Shown: piece after piece, positions 33,930 through 49,950 of the stretch
How positions within the stretch are numbered: the first letter of the stretch is position 1
Layout: each line of letters begins with the position of its first letter
Assembly (NCBI RefSeq): GCF_964340395.1
Contig: NC_135570.1
Span: 13,417,822 to 13,467,821 of the forward strand
Reading direction: 5' to 3'
Source of the DNA: Glandiceps talaboti
Taxonomy: Eukaryota; Hemichordata; Enteropneusta; Spengelidae
DNA: 50,000 nucleotides
Translations under genes and position numbers: made by a program
The notes under the pieces: model-generated
What the model was told of the DNA's origin: nothing
What the model saw: only the letters and a program-made list of their open reading frames with translations
The model's database searches: none

Positions 33930-36646
33930 TTACAGACTTTGACCTTGCTGGGGTGTATTTTGGGGTTGACTTTGACCTTGACCTTGACCGTTAGTTGCAC
34001 AGCGAGCTGATAAAAGAGAATCTACCATAAAAGCAACAAATACAAGTGTTCCTTGTAGAGAGTTGAACACTGTGACGAACACACTCAGAGTGACGTCATC
34101 GATGAAACTTTCAATCAAAGCTAGACTCCAAGACAGGCCCATCACAATAGACAACTTTAAACACAGGACGGTTGATTTTCGCCACCCATTGGCGCTGCTG
34201 TTCTGAACACCAGCCACGCCTTGTCCGATGGACATCACGACAAGAACGCCACATACGGTGTTAAAGATAAGGATTGCAGTTATTGGAGCTACAAAGAATG
34301 ACAACAATGCAATCTGGTTACCAATCCAACAAACGCCATCTACACCGTAATCGATTCTAAGTCCAGTGCATTTACATGTATCTATGGCAACCAGCAGTCC
34401 TACAACAACAGCAGGTAGACCCCAGCCACATGTGAGATAAGCAATAAAAATCCTTCTCCCCTGGCTAACGTGTAACGACTTGGTGACAGAACGAAAGGTT
34501 CGACACATATCAAAACTTATTATTGCAATCCAACAATAAGAGACTAACCAGGTGTAATGAAGACAAGCAGCCAATGGAAAACAAAGTTGTGGAAATTCAT
34601 TGATTCCCATTCCTGATAGGTATAGCCCCTGTGCAAATAACAACGATATAACCAGGTTCAGAATCAACTTCTTTGGAAAAATATGCATTTTCTTGGAGAC
34701 ACAGTAAATGACTACATATGCCATGAGACAAACAACCGATAACGAAGCACAGGCAATTGTCAGCCAAATCAACCACCTTTCAAATACGGCTACTGGAATT
34801 TCAGGCATGATCATATTAGCACAGACATACGCGATAGCAGTAGTTACAGAGATATAAAAATCGTTAGTCACAAAAGTGAGCCCTCTAAAGTGATACACAA
34901 GTGTAACACCGTCGATATGGTACTCTGAAATATTGAGATGTAACAATTCACTTGTATTACATGCAGGCAATATCACTGTGTTACTGGTCGAATTCAAAGA
35001 AGACTCCGTGTATTTTCTGGTCGAATTCAAAGAAGACTCTGTGTATTTTCTGGTCGAATTCAAAGAAGACTTCTTATTGGTAGAGTTAACAGCCATATTC
35101 CGCATACTGTTACTTGTACCATTCTGCGTAAGGCGGATACAAGTCATTAACATTGGGTCAAAAACGCTGTATGTCGGACATAAAACTTGCTGCGAGTTTT
35201 GAATTGTGGACTGATGGAACGACATTGCAAGGTGTGCTTCACTGAATGTTGGCAAATTAAAAAGAATTGCTAGCGTGTATACTGCCTCACGTAAGTTAGC
35301 CATGAGAACGTCGATTCCACAATATTTTATACGGACGCCATGGCACATAGCACAATGCACATTTTTGTAAATTGAGCTGCTTTCAGAAAGAAAAAAATCA
35401 TCACTGACCACTGAATAATACGACTCGCACATTGCTGTGTGGTTTTTCAGTGTATCTAGTTCCGTTTTGGAACTTAACGATGGGCATTTATCAATGACAG
35501 GGGCACAATACCTTACAATGGAGCGAGATTTACCCCGCTTAAATGTTTCGATAATGCATGATGAATGATTAGTCAACTTTGCTATTTGTAAAGTCTGCCA
35601 AAAATCAGAATCTTTAACTTCAGGGTCAAAGCCAGATACTGGTTCAAAAGATTGACACTTGAAAATGACCTTCCAAATTTCCATATCTTGCTCAGTCACA
35701 CCGTTGCATGTTGCACAGAACACATTACGGTATATTATACCATCTGGTCCTGTCACCGGTACAACTCTGAGTGAATAATCTGAAAGAAAGAAAAAGTATC
35801 CATGTTCACCTGACAACTGAAATTATTTGATTACTAAGTTGAAAAATATAGTAAAATTTGTCAAATAATATTAACATCTAGTCCATAATACAATAAATTA
35901 GTGAAGTCATATATACGTGTATACACTTGTACACATGGAACGAATCTCACGGATATTCTGATCAAATATGGGCACACATTCGTACACAGCCGATGTCTTG
36001 CCAATATTTCTGTAGATTGTACCATAATCGAAATTATGAAGCTTTACATTTTGCATGCCACAGAGGGGGATCAATGTCCCCATCCCTCCCTCGAGGGGAG
36101 TGTATGTAATGTCAGTGTTAATTTATAATTACCTTCACTGGTGATTGGGCGAGTACAAAGATCACGGGTGTAGTGATCAATCCAGTTTCCTGGACAACTT
36201 TGTCGCATTAGTAGCATTGTATTGTCAGCATATACACAGACATCAGTCGGAACATATGTGCTGGTTTGTGCATCCACACCAGCAGCTGGGATTGGCGCCT
36301 TTGTCGGATCTAAGCATAACGCTGCATAGTCATGGCAACAGTCTCCCATCGCTATGCAAACAGCATCACAATGACAACTCCAACGATAACCATACCGATG
36401 AACTATTGTGCCATTACAGACGAGTTGACCAGACGCAGACACACAGGAATCACGTACTCGTTCTTTTTTGGCATTGAAGCAAACTTCTAGCATATTTGGT
36501 TCTTCGTCTGCGTAGTCATACAAACTTGACGAAAATGACATGAAACTGTAACTGTAACTGTAACTGTAACTGTAACTTGTTTGAGATGTAACCACAGTAG
36601 TCATGGCAACAATGATAAACACACACCAGTATTTCAGTGTGTTCAT
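33930..36646 (-). CDS. Somatomedin-B-containing secretin-like (class B) GPCR, 2 exons
   Basis: Minus-strand exons 36646-36133 and 35779-33930, phase-1 join, give 787 residues. The ATG at 36646 opens a signal peptide (MNTLKYWCVFIIVAMTTVVT). Then follow a Tyr-Ser repeat, the acidic LYDYADEE, and a somatomedin-B-like domain at about 68-112 (SCHCDAVC, GDCCHDY). The long ectodomain has two related Cys blocks, YRNVFCATCNGV and YKNVHCAMCHGV, and a tandem LNSTRKYTES repeat. Seven membrane segments follow, from FERWLIWLTIACA to VFNSLQGTLVFVAF. VCWI before TM5 and the NSLQG of TM7 are class B signatures. No GPS autoproteolysis motif is visible, so it is closer to Methuselah-like or secretin-type receptors than to cleaved adhesion GPCRs. 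A short Gln/Gly-rich cytoplasmic tail ends the protein. The ligand is unknown. Confidence 0.88.
34986..35075 (-). repeat. 33-bp coding minisatellite in the GPCR ectodomain
   Basis: Nearly three tandem 33-bp units, each coding for SLNSTRKYTES and so each adding one NST sequon. The first two units differ at a single base. Confidence 0.92.
36543..36578 (-). repeat. Hexanucleotide coding repeat (Tyr-Ser)n
   Basis: AACTGT units on the plus strand, AGTTAC/TACAGT on the coding strand, encode a run of alternating Ser and Tyr immediately after the signal peptide. Confidence 0.93.
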
Positions 36647-36691
36647 ATCTGCTGCTTCCTGTTTAACATAGAAATAAAAACATATCAATTT

Positions 36692-37071
36692 AGGCCAAAA
36701 AAAATTGTTTCAGGTCAAAAAAAGGAATTGCTTCTGGTCAGAACGCGCATCATTTAAATACCCTCACGTCAGTCTTTTTTGTGTGTTTGTCCAGCCCATG
36801 CAGTCCAGTCCGTAGATCTGCGGGTGGGGGGGGGGGGCACAAAAATAATCCCCCTACTTCAGTGAAGACAACTGCAGAGCCAATCATGTACAAGCAAATG
36901 ACATCTGCCCCACTTACATTTGCTGTAAAAAGAACAGTAACTGCCATAAATAATATATTTAGTGACAGGTTTGTAGAGAATTACAAATTAAAAAAAAAGA
37001 AAAAAAAAAGTCATTTCACCATTTTTGACAGAATGTTCTGACCAGGAACGAGTCTTTTTTTTTTTTTGCCT
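36692..37071 (+). mobile_element. Inverted-repeat element, AGGCWAAAAAA family (copy 2)
   Basis: Same family and orientation as 32665-33022. Left end AGGCCAAAAAAAATTG, right end reversed AGGCAAAAAAAA...CCTGGTCAGAAC. It contains G and A runs. It starts only 46 bp upstream of the GPCR start codon (gene on the other strand), so it occupies the GPCR promoter or 5' UTR region. Confidence 0.8.
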
Positions 37072-37181
37072 ATACTCAATATATTACGTTAGGGGAACAT
37101 AGTACATTTGATAAAACTACTCAGCGGTCACCAAAAACATCAGTCGCGTAGATTGTCTACTCTGTTGATCGTCATTCACAT

Positions 37182-37365
37182 AACTTCTGATGTGTTCTGT
37201 TCTAGAGTAAATTGTTGCATAAAACCCACACAAATACCAAGCACATGGCAATAATTCACTTTGTCTCAAACACCTCATTTTTGGTAATTAATGTTTTTTT
37301 TTAGGGTTTCGTGTAGCTAACGATTTACTCTAAAACAGAACACCCGCGTTGACAGACCAGAAGTT
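37182..37365. mobile_element. Small foldback element
   Basis: The left arm AACTTCTGATGTGTTCTGTT plus TAGAGTAAATTGTT is matched by a reversed right arm, with a 12-bp insertion in the right arm. About 184 bp, no coding capacity. Confidence 0.65.
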
Positions 37366-37828
37366 AGTGTGCTCTCGAACACTGTACATGTCGCCTTGAT
37401 TGATATCTGTTTTGTCGCCTCAGTCTAGAATTAGAAAACGCGGACAACGATCTCATTCGTCTAAAATACTTCTTGCACTTGTTGAAACCTGAATGGTATC
37501 CGGGTATGTGTTGTCCATGAAGAGCCGTGGAGTAAAATATATCCATTTTTATACTTTGTGCGATACATTATTGAAGTCTGTGAGCTCTATACATTAACTT
37601 AGGTGTACTTCTCAGTGAAAAATTATCATTTTCTCTCTACATCACAAATATTTGTTCTAAAGCTGGTCGTACCCTGGACTTTCTTATGAGAAACCTTCGT
37701 AACTAACAGTCCACCAAAGTTACATGAAACAGCATAAATATAAATATGTCGTTCTATCTTAAAATATGCTGTCCCCCTCCTCTCCCTCCCCTTTGGGATC
37801 CATACTCAGTACAGTATATTGTAAGAAT

Positions 37829-38150
37829 TGAAAAGACCCTGCGACGCATGCTCGTTTTGTGAAGAATTGAAAGATCCTGCGACGCATGCTCATTTTGTGA
37901 AGCAAGACTATTGTAGGAGATACAGTGTAATATATATGTTACAGAGTTTGAAATGGGAAACATTAGCAGATAGGCGTCTAAATGCATGGGTGATACTACT
38001 TTTCCAAATTGTAAATGAAGAGGCAGCAATCGCCAGTGATATTGATTTTCTAGCACCAGGTAGAAGAGGCTGTTTCAATCACCTTGTGTTTTAAACACCA
38101 AGCATATCAACACAGCTTCTTTCCAAAAACTGTCAGGAACTGGAAATCTG
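37829..38150 (+). pseudogene. Second LINE C-terminal relic
   Basis: HFVKQDYCRRYSVIYMLQSL, KWETLADRRLNAWVILLFQI and, in another frame, SFFPKTVRNWKS match the conserved tail of jockey/CR1-like LINE polyproteins (FV...DYSR..SV..ML..L.W..L..RR; FFP.TV..WNSL). Frame breaks and a duplicated 39-bp start (37829 and 37864) show it is dead. It is a different lineage from the copy at 29883. Confidence 0.7.
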
Positions 38151-39245
38151 AAAGCTAGCTGGGACATACTGGATATAAGACCTCTAAAACATTATTGCTA
38201 GGTTTTGTGTGCATACCCTGCTGTTATGAATATCTGTAAGGAGTTTAACAGGTATTATACAGAAATACACTACACTATGCAATATTTGTATGTATATATA
38301 CCAAACACCATATGAATGAAAATATTTCATTATGTCAATTTGAGAAAACATCTGCAGTACAATATGTTAAACATACGAAACAAATCACAGTAAATTCAAA
38401 TATTAAATACCATATGCATATTCAAGTATGGTAAGACTTTAAATTATGTCTATATTTTGATATTTTATGCCTCTAAATGGCCTCCCACACTGTCTTATTT
38501 TCAATTTTTTTTTCACCTTTGGAGTTGTCACCTTCCAACCAGGAGCAATCAAGGTGACAATTGTCTTTCTCCCAAAACAAGATGGAAGGTGTCTGGCTAA
38601 GTACCTCCCTGTATAGGTTAGATGAGACATCTCCTTATGCATGTGCAATCCACATCCTGTGTAAAGTAATCTCGTTCGGAGTATTATTGTAGTTGGCTAT
38701 CACTGATATTTTTTATGCATCATTGTACCATATAATTTTATATCTCCACTGTAGTGTAGGTGACAGAAGGGGTGGCTAAAATAAATGCTGGAGTTTCATT
38801 TGGCAGGTCTTAACATTTTTTTTTGAGAGGAGAGGGTGAGAGGAGCTACACAATTAGTTTAACCGTAAGTTGTGTACATTTCCTAACTGTAGAACTGATG
38901 GAAATCGATTGCCATGCAGACAAATTGCAAGAGATAAAATCAAAATGACTGAACAAGTACTACATAAACTCAACCTGAAATGTTTTGCTATCATTATATA
39001 TGGTTTGTTTTTACATCCTTGTCAAGCATTGTAAAAAAAAAATATAAAAAAAAATCGACCAACATACCCAAAGTGATGGGTTAGGTTGCCCGTTGAACAG
39101 CTTTTTGATTTTTTCTGGCCTAATTGTACTTTACGTTTTTCAAGATTATCTTAAAGCCATATTTTAGAAAATACACTTCCAGGAAAGATTATTCACGCCA
39201 TTAGAAACAGATACACGGAAAACATGTCTTATGACATCATAATAT

Positions 39246-39556
39246 AACTGTCGACATCAGACTGTTGTAAACAGTAAAAGTAAACAACTAAATTGGATTA
39301 CTAACAGTTTGCACAGCATATTGGAAGTACAGAGATTACATTCTATCATTTGATAAGAACAGTTTTATGACTATTTTACATTATATTTCATCTTCACAAA
39401 CAAATTTCCAGTTCCCCTGGCATTTCATGTACACATAAAGAAGCCATACAACTGTTCTTATCAAACCATGAAATGTAATACAAGTCAAGTCAAGTGTCAT
39501 TTACTTGCCCTATTTGTAACAGGTTTCTTTCGCCCAGTCTGATGTTGGCAGTTGTA
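39246..39556. mobile_element. Foldback family A (copy 1)
   Basis: Ends AACTGTCGACATCAGACTG and CAGTCTGATGTTGGCAGTTG, flanked by TA. Long inverted arms share TTTGATAAGAACAGTTTTATG, and the centre has CAAATTTCCAGTTCCCCTGGC. See the copies at 43710, 47837 and 48414. Confidence 0.85.
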
Positions 39557-40339
39557 AGTGGAATAAAATGGAAGAGTAATTCCTTAACAAATCAGTTGTG
39601 TACTTACCCCAGTACGTCCTGATGGGCTTTGAACTCAGTATTTCTAAGCAATGGAAATTTTCGTCCTATCGCTGCAGTGATGGTGATAGTAGGTATGATA
39701 AAACACATATAGGCTATGTCTTTTAAATGCTGATGATTACTATATTATCATATATGCTAATTACCCATATGGTGGGTGTTTTTTTAAGTAAACATGTTTT
39801 TTTAACCCTCATCGCAACATATCAGACACTACTAATTACGCCACTTTTCAGAAATCCAATTTTCTTTCCAATGTGTCAATTTAGTGGTCTTAGATGTTGA
39901 CGTCAGTCACATCTCCTTCTAGAAAGATTTGAAGAATCATGTATCGAGCAGCAATTAGCATCTTCTATACAGAGTATTATACTTAAAATGAAACATATTA
40001 AATAAAGTGGCCATATGGTTGAAGATTGGATATTTTTTTTGGATTTTTAATGTAAAAACAATTTTATCACAGCATCCTACTTTCAAAATCAATGTGAAAT
40101 AACACAGACTACATTGTAAGTCTGTGTTTGTCACTCTATACATTGAAAAAAAGCTAAAGAATTATTTTTTGTTTGCAGTTTATTGAGTTACAAACAAGGA
40201 CTTGGCATATCTTGTTTCACATTGATTTTTCAAGTAGGAAGCCATGATAAAATTGTTGTATAAAATTTAAAGTAGCGCTAATGACGTTAACACATGTACA
40301 ACTGTACATATTTTAAAATGTTTATCCACATGCTGATCC

Positions 40340-40834
40340 TTGCTAGGTATAGGTGTTCATTTCCTGAATGACTATCCTGTTGCCTATCCAACCCTGTTGT
40401 TATCTTTGCAATATACGTGATCATTTGGCTTTTGCTAAGGGCATGGTCTTGTTGCTAGGTATATTTGCATACATTTTTGAACGTTTATTTATTTGTCTAT
40501 TAATCCCTGTTGTTATCTTTGCAATATGTGTGATCATTTGGCTGTTGACATGGGTATGCTCTTGTTACTAGGCATATTTGCATACACTTTTTGAATGTTT
40601 GTTCACTTGTCTGAGAAGCCCTGTTATCTTTGTGAAATACACCACTGTTTGGCTGTTGCTATGGGCGTGGTAGTTTAAGTTTTTTTGGTTTTTTTTTACC
40701 AAAAATCACATTTTTTGACCCAAATCACATACTGGTGGCAAGATCATTTTGATTTGAACAATTTCCCAACTAGATATCCAAACCAATACACCCACCAAAT
40801 ATCATTGCAATTGGTGGTTTTTGACTTCAAGTTG

Positions 40835-40918
<84 letters not shown>

Positions 40919-40935
40919 GACAGACAGACAGACTG
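40340..40935 (+). repeat. Tandem ~118-bp units with CA/GACA tail
   Basis: Three diverged units share CCCTGTTGTTATCTTTGCAATA, TGATCATTTGGCT and TTGCTAGGTATATTTGCATAC. A block CACCAAATATCATTGCAATTGG follows, then about 38 CA units and GACA units. The build (tandem units, CCAAAT block, CA/GACA tail) parallels 6390-7091. Confidence 0.6.
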
Positions 40936-41440
40936 GCAGACAGACACTTTGTAATTCCTATAGCACTGCTGAACCTTATCAGTTCAGTTGTGCTAAAAAT
41001 TCAAAATAAATATCAATTCTTCGTCCATATGGTCACTTTAAAACAACAATGGGGTTATAATTAAGCAGTGGTGTCACAAGTAGAAAGTCAGAGGAAATCA
41101 GGCACGACATTCACACTCTAGCTGTAGTATAGTTGTTTACTCAGGATCTAGGCCTTTCCAAAATTTGCCACATGGTGGCGCTCTACTTCCTGTCCTTATG
41201 TACATTGGGGGTATACATGGTGTAGGTTACTTGGTTAATCCATGGATGTATTCTCCCCTACTACATCCATGGTTATTAATCATAGAGCACTCCTGCTTCC
41301 CCCCCCCCCCCCCATATCTGAACACTTCTACAGAGTACCAAGGGGCAAAGCTCTTAAAAACTGTACTATGAGGTGATGATACCCTCAATTTGTGCAAAGG
41401 CACTGTATTCTCAATTTCTTGTTTGTGAATTGCGAATTGT

Positions 41441-41814
41441 TAGAGTGGCCAGCTTGGAATCAGGAGTATGCAGGTTTGAGCCCCATCGCTGCCGTTTATA
41501 TCTGAGTGGCTAAAGCCCTTGGGCAAGATTTGAACCACGACTGTGCCTCAGTTCACCCAGCTGTATACTTGGGGACCTAGTAAGATAGAGGTTGGAATGT
41601 GAATGCTTTAATCCTATGCGCTTATAAAAGCTGCAATGGATTGTATGCTCCCACAGATAACTAACGTGTGTTAGTTGTCTGTGATGCTCCCCAGGGAGTT
41701 GAGGAAGTGTAAAGGGCCATTGTGCCTCTATAGATCCGGCCGAGTCAGGGGTAGTAATTGTAAAGTGCTTTGAGCAGGAAAACGCTATATAAAAACTAAC
41801 ATTATTATTATTAA
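41441..41814 (+). mobile_element. tRNA-derived SINE, near full length
   Basis: Head: TGGCCAGCTTGG (A-box-like) and GGTTTGAGCCC (B-box-like) at 41473-41483. Body: a CTTGGGCAAGATTTGAACCACG block. Tail: GTAAAGTGCTTTGAGCAGG, CGCTATATAAA and ATT repeats. That tail is the LINE-derived 3' end seen in many animal SINEs. An antisense partial copy is at 32240-32480. Confidence 0.8.
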
Positions 41815-42604
41815 TTCTAGGTTAGCGCCAAAAAATCCCTCACAACTCAATAAAGTTAAACATTATTCATGTTTTTGATTTTTAATCTGAGTTTCAAAAA
41901 AATGAACTAAATGTTCAAAATCAATATTAACATCCAGAAACCAACTTCAAAATTATTGTTTATTCAAAATATTGATTGCTTACAGTTTTTTTCGGAGAAG
42001 CTTGCCCAAGCTATTAAAGTTGCATAACTGCAACTGGGCTATTGTTTTCATCAAGTAATCAAACATATATTCTCTAATAATTGGTCAGTTACTTATTAAA
42101 AGACCTTGTATCTGTTATTTTGTGGTCAATATTATCAGTAGGTGGTGTAGTGGGAAGATTAAATCTTGAGCGAAAGCTTGGTTTTGAATATGTCACCATT
42201 TAAAAATTATACTAGTTTGTAACTGGAGTATCATTTTTCAATTGAATAACCACAGTATATTCACTGAAAAGTGTTAAAGTACCAATAATCAGACACTGTA
42301 CATGTTAATCAGTGGCTGATCTTACCCATTAGTACTGTAATAATGGGTTTAATCGTGATCGCCGTTGAGGGCGCTGATTTTTGGGTATGGACCAAAAAAT
42401 CAATTTGGTGATTTATCAAGTATACAGCCACAAAATATATATTCACTTATAGGTGATTCAATACTGTTCAGTGTGTACGATATTACGAGTAAGTTATTGT
42501 ATATAACAAAACATTTTCAAAAAAAATGTTCAGTTGCAGCTAGTGCAGCTTAAATGAACTATGAAGATCAGTGAGTCTGATCACAAGGTTTCATGTAGTC
42601 TTGC

Positions 42605-43123
42605 TGCTAGACGTTCGGGCTTTCTTTCGATACTATAACTATAAGCGAACGAAGTTCGCATGTGAGGGCCTGCCCGAACAGTCTAGCGAATGTCATTTTC
42701 AGACCGGACATTCCATTGAGATTACATTGAGCGGTGGGTTGGGCCATCTATGCATATATATACTTTAATATATTCAATAACCTATGACCTCAGGGAATCT
42801 CTGCATGCAAGTGTTGACAAACACATTTACGTCATTACTATGGCTTATCGGTTTATGGTAATTGTGAGTTTGATGAGTGTGTAGACGTTGTCATTCACAC
42901 ATTTCAGTTAACGCATTGGTGGTTATTTATACAAGCCCCTCCTTAAGATGAATATGCATGAAAATGTAGCTATTGTCCTCTGTTTGTGCTTGTCGCTAAT
43001 ACGGTTCTCTGATTGGCAGTTATTTATATCCTGATGACATTCGCTAGACCTCGGATGTTCCATCCTCAATAGCGTTGTTCGGCTGTGTGTCGTATTTTAT
43101 CGGAAGAACATCCGAGGGCTAGC
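42605..43123. mobile_element. 519-bp foldback with self-pairing arms
   Basis: 42605-42696 pairs imperfectly with 43034-43123 (exact block TCTAGCGAATGTCAT). Each arm is itself a hairpin: CTAGACGTTCGGGC with GCCCGAACAGTCTAG on the left, ACCTCGGATGTTC with GAACATCCGAGG on the right. No open frame of note. Confidence 0.7.
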
Positions 43124-43709
43124 TGATAGACTAGGTTTCATGTTGAGATAGACACCAAAAAGATAACACATAAACATCACATACAAAGTGTGGACTCTTT
43201 ATTTAGTTAATGATATACACAGTAACTGTATGAAAGAAACAGTTCAGTTGATTGCTGACCATGGATTTTGTTTGAACGTCAAGAAATTATACCTCACATC
43301 TAGTGTAATTGTAGTAGTGTGTATGCTGTTACTGTTCAAGATCAACAAATATTTCCTGTTGATAATGACACCTCAAATTTACATATGGCAACAATATTCA
43401 TTCACATACAAGTGTTTTCAGATTGTGCACGAGATTTAATACCATATTCAAGACACAAAAAAGATGATATTTGTCTTCTGCATGTTTTAATATACACATT
43501 TTACAGAAGATCTCCGACATCGTAAGCCATGACATTTCAATATATTTGGTCAAAGAAGTGTCTGTAAGGTAGACTGCGTGTGAGCAACTCCATACATTGG
43601 TTCATCCTTTTCAGAGCTAATTGACAAGGATGGAATGACATGGTGTGTCTAACATTTTAGTAAAAGAATAGCATATATTGTTTTTCACAGCATAGTATGG
43701 CAATATATA

Positions 43710-44073
43710 CAACTGCTGACATAAGACTGTGGACGAACGGAACCTGTTACAAACAAGGAAAGTAAACAACTGATCGGATTAATAACACTTGGCACTGCAT
43801 GTTGGAAGTACAGAGACTTGTATTACATTCCATCATTTGATAAGAACAGTTTTATGACCACTTTAAATAATAGTTCATGTTCACAAACAAATTTCCAGTT
43901 CCCCTGGCATTTCATGTACACATAAAGAGGCCATAAAACTGTTCTAATCAAACCGTGGTGTGTAATACAAGTCTCAGCGCTTCCACCATGCTGAGTGTTA
44001 TTAATCCAATACATTGTTTACTTTCCCTGTTTGTAACAGGTTCCATACGTCCACGGTCTGGTGTCAGCAGTTG
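43710..44073. mobile_element. Foldback family A (copy 2)
   Basis: CAACTGCTGACATAAGACTG at the left and its imperfect reverse at the right, both flanked by TA. Arms of about 145 bp carry GGAACCTGTTACAAACA and ATTAATAACACT. It ends 104 bp past the ZW10 stop codon and so may lie in the ZW10 3' UTR. Confidence 0.88.
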
Positions 44074-44177
44074 TAATAACATCAAACTGTTGCATTAAAG
44101 CCAATAAATATTATGATGTATATATATTGTATGTAGTTAGCGTTATTATGTATTTATGTTCTGTTTTCATTTCATGT

Positions 44178-48916
<4,739 letters not shown>

Positions 48917-48922
<6 letters not shown>

Positions 48923-49200
48923 CTGAAATATTGAAATTTGCTTAGCTTAGCTGCAGCTGTATAATGCATGGTGCTCTGTATATTGCAATTTGCCATGCTT
49001 AATTACAGCTGCAATGCATGGCTCTCTGAAATATTGAATTCGCCTTGCTTTTTTGCAACTGCAATGCATGGCTCTCTGAAACATTGAAATTTGCCTTGCT
49101 TTATGGTTGCAGCTATAGTGCATGGCTCTGGAACTGAAATTTGCCTTCCACAGTTGCAACTGTAATCCTTGGCTTTCTGAAATATTTAGATTTGCCCTTG
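48917..49200 (-). repeat. ~50-bp tandem repeat containing a ZW10 3' splice site
   Basis: GGCTCTCTGAAATATTG-like units start at 48917, 48970, 49020, 49070, 49124 and 49171. The first is the real acceptor plus the first six exon bases (minus strand CAATATTTCAG-AGAGCC). The unit at 49020 repeats the same 17 bases exactly, the one at 49070 with one change. Confidence 0.88.
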
Positions 49201-49605
49201 CTTAGTTCTGGCATGTTTTTTTGAGTCTCTTCATTTTCTCCAATTTACATGGACTCCATTTTCACATGAAAACAATCCACTTTCAGCAGTGTTTTCAAAT
49301 TGTTGCAGTTTAATGGGTGAGTGTGTGTCATCTCCAGGTAAATGGTACTTGCAAACGCAACAAAATAGTTGTGATTTCACGTGAAAATGGCATTGTGTAA
49401 ATGGGTCCGAAGTGGCATTTTGTGTGTCTGAATCTTGTCCTCGTAGTAAGACCTTGAAGCTGCACTTTGGGGGTTGCCAAATAAAGGTGATAGGTGATGA
49501 GTACCTCTCTCTGAAGACAGCTCCCTCAGTGGCAACATTTGGTCAGTAAGCATGTTAGCCTGAGGGTCTAGTCTAGGTCCTGACGGGGCCGTATTCCGAT
49601 TATAT
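49201..49605. other. Unassigned sequence upstream of the visible ZW10 exons
   Basis: No ZW10-like exon was found on the minus strand here. An open frame at 49377-49625 has no recognised domain. It is most simply intron sequence between ZW10 exons. Confidence 0.4.
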
Positions 49606-49950
49606 ACTACGTTATCTTCATACATTACCGTCTAGTCAATCTCATTATTCTCACACAGAATTCTGTGCTCCCACCTACAGCGTTCATATAAACATGATGA
49701 CGTCATCACGTCCCTATGTGATGTTAGTTTAAACAGACTGGAGGTGGGGTCTGGGTTGGACATTTGCATATCATAGTCAAAAAAGCTGTACCAAATGTAT
49801 AATAATAATGAGCAATCATGACAGCCTCTCAATTTGTGATGGATTACTACTGACATGCGCCATTTGTGCTTCGCCCACCGTGGGGTTGAACCACATGTAA
49901 CACCTTGAATAATGAGATTGACTAGACGTAATGTGTGAAGATAACGTAGT
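49606..49950. mobile_element. 345-bp inverted-repeat element
   Basis: ACTACGTTATCTTCA, CATTACCGTCTAGTCAATCT and CATTATTC at the left are mirrored at the right (GAATAATGAG, ATTGACTAGACGTAATG, TGAAGATAACGTAGT). Arms are about 45 bp with a small indel. The interior is non-coding, and no second copy is in the window. Confidence 0.8.

Larger units (their letters stand above)
36647..44177. other. Repeat-rich interval between the GPCR and ZW10 genes
   Basis: No intact gene. It holds inverted-repeat elements, a LINE C-terminal relic, two foldback copies, a CA-tailed tandem element, a SINE and a 519-bp foldback. 38160-39240, 39560-40330, 41000-41440, 41820-42600 and 43130-43700 show nothing I can assign. 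Confidence 0.6.

Noticed and set aside
34933-35202. Plus-strand frame with repeated VEFKEDSVYFL
   Set aside because: Antisense reading of the GPCR's 33-bp coding repeat; the GPCR frame is the conserved one.
36145-36477. 110-codon plus-strand frame
   Set aside because: Antisense shadow of the somatomedin-B exon.
38439-38648. 69-codon minus-strand frame (GRYLARHLPSCFGRKTIV)
   Set aside because: Sequence looks protein-like, but no family is recognised and there are no splice partners; not enough to call a gene.
49377-49625. Possible further ZW10 exon
   Set aside because: No ZW10 motif in the translation, and the end overlaps the inverted-repeat element.
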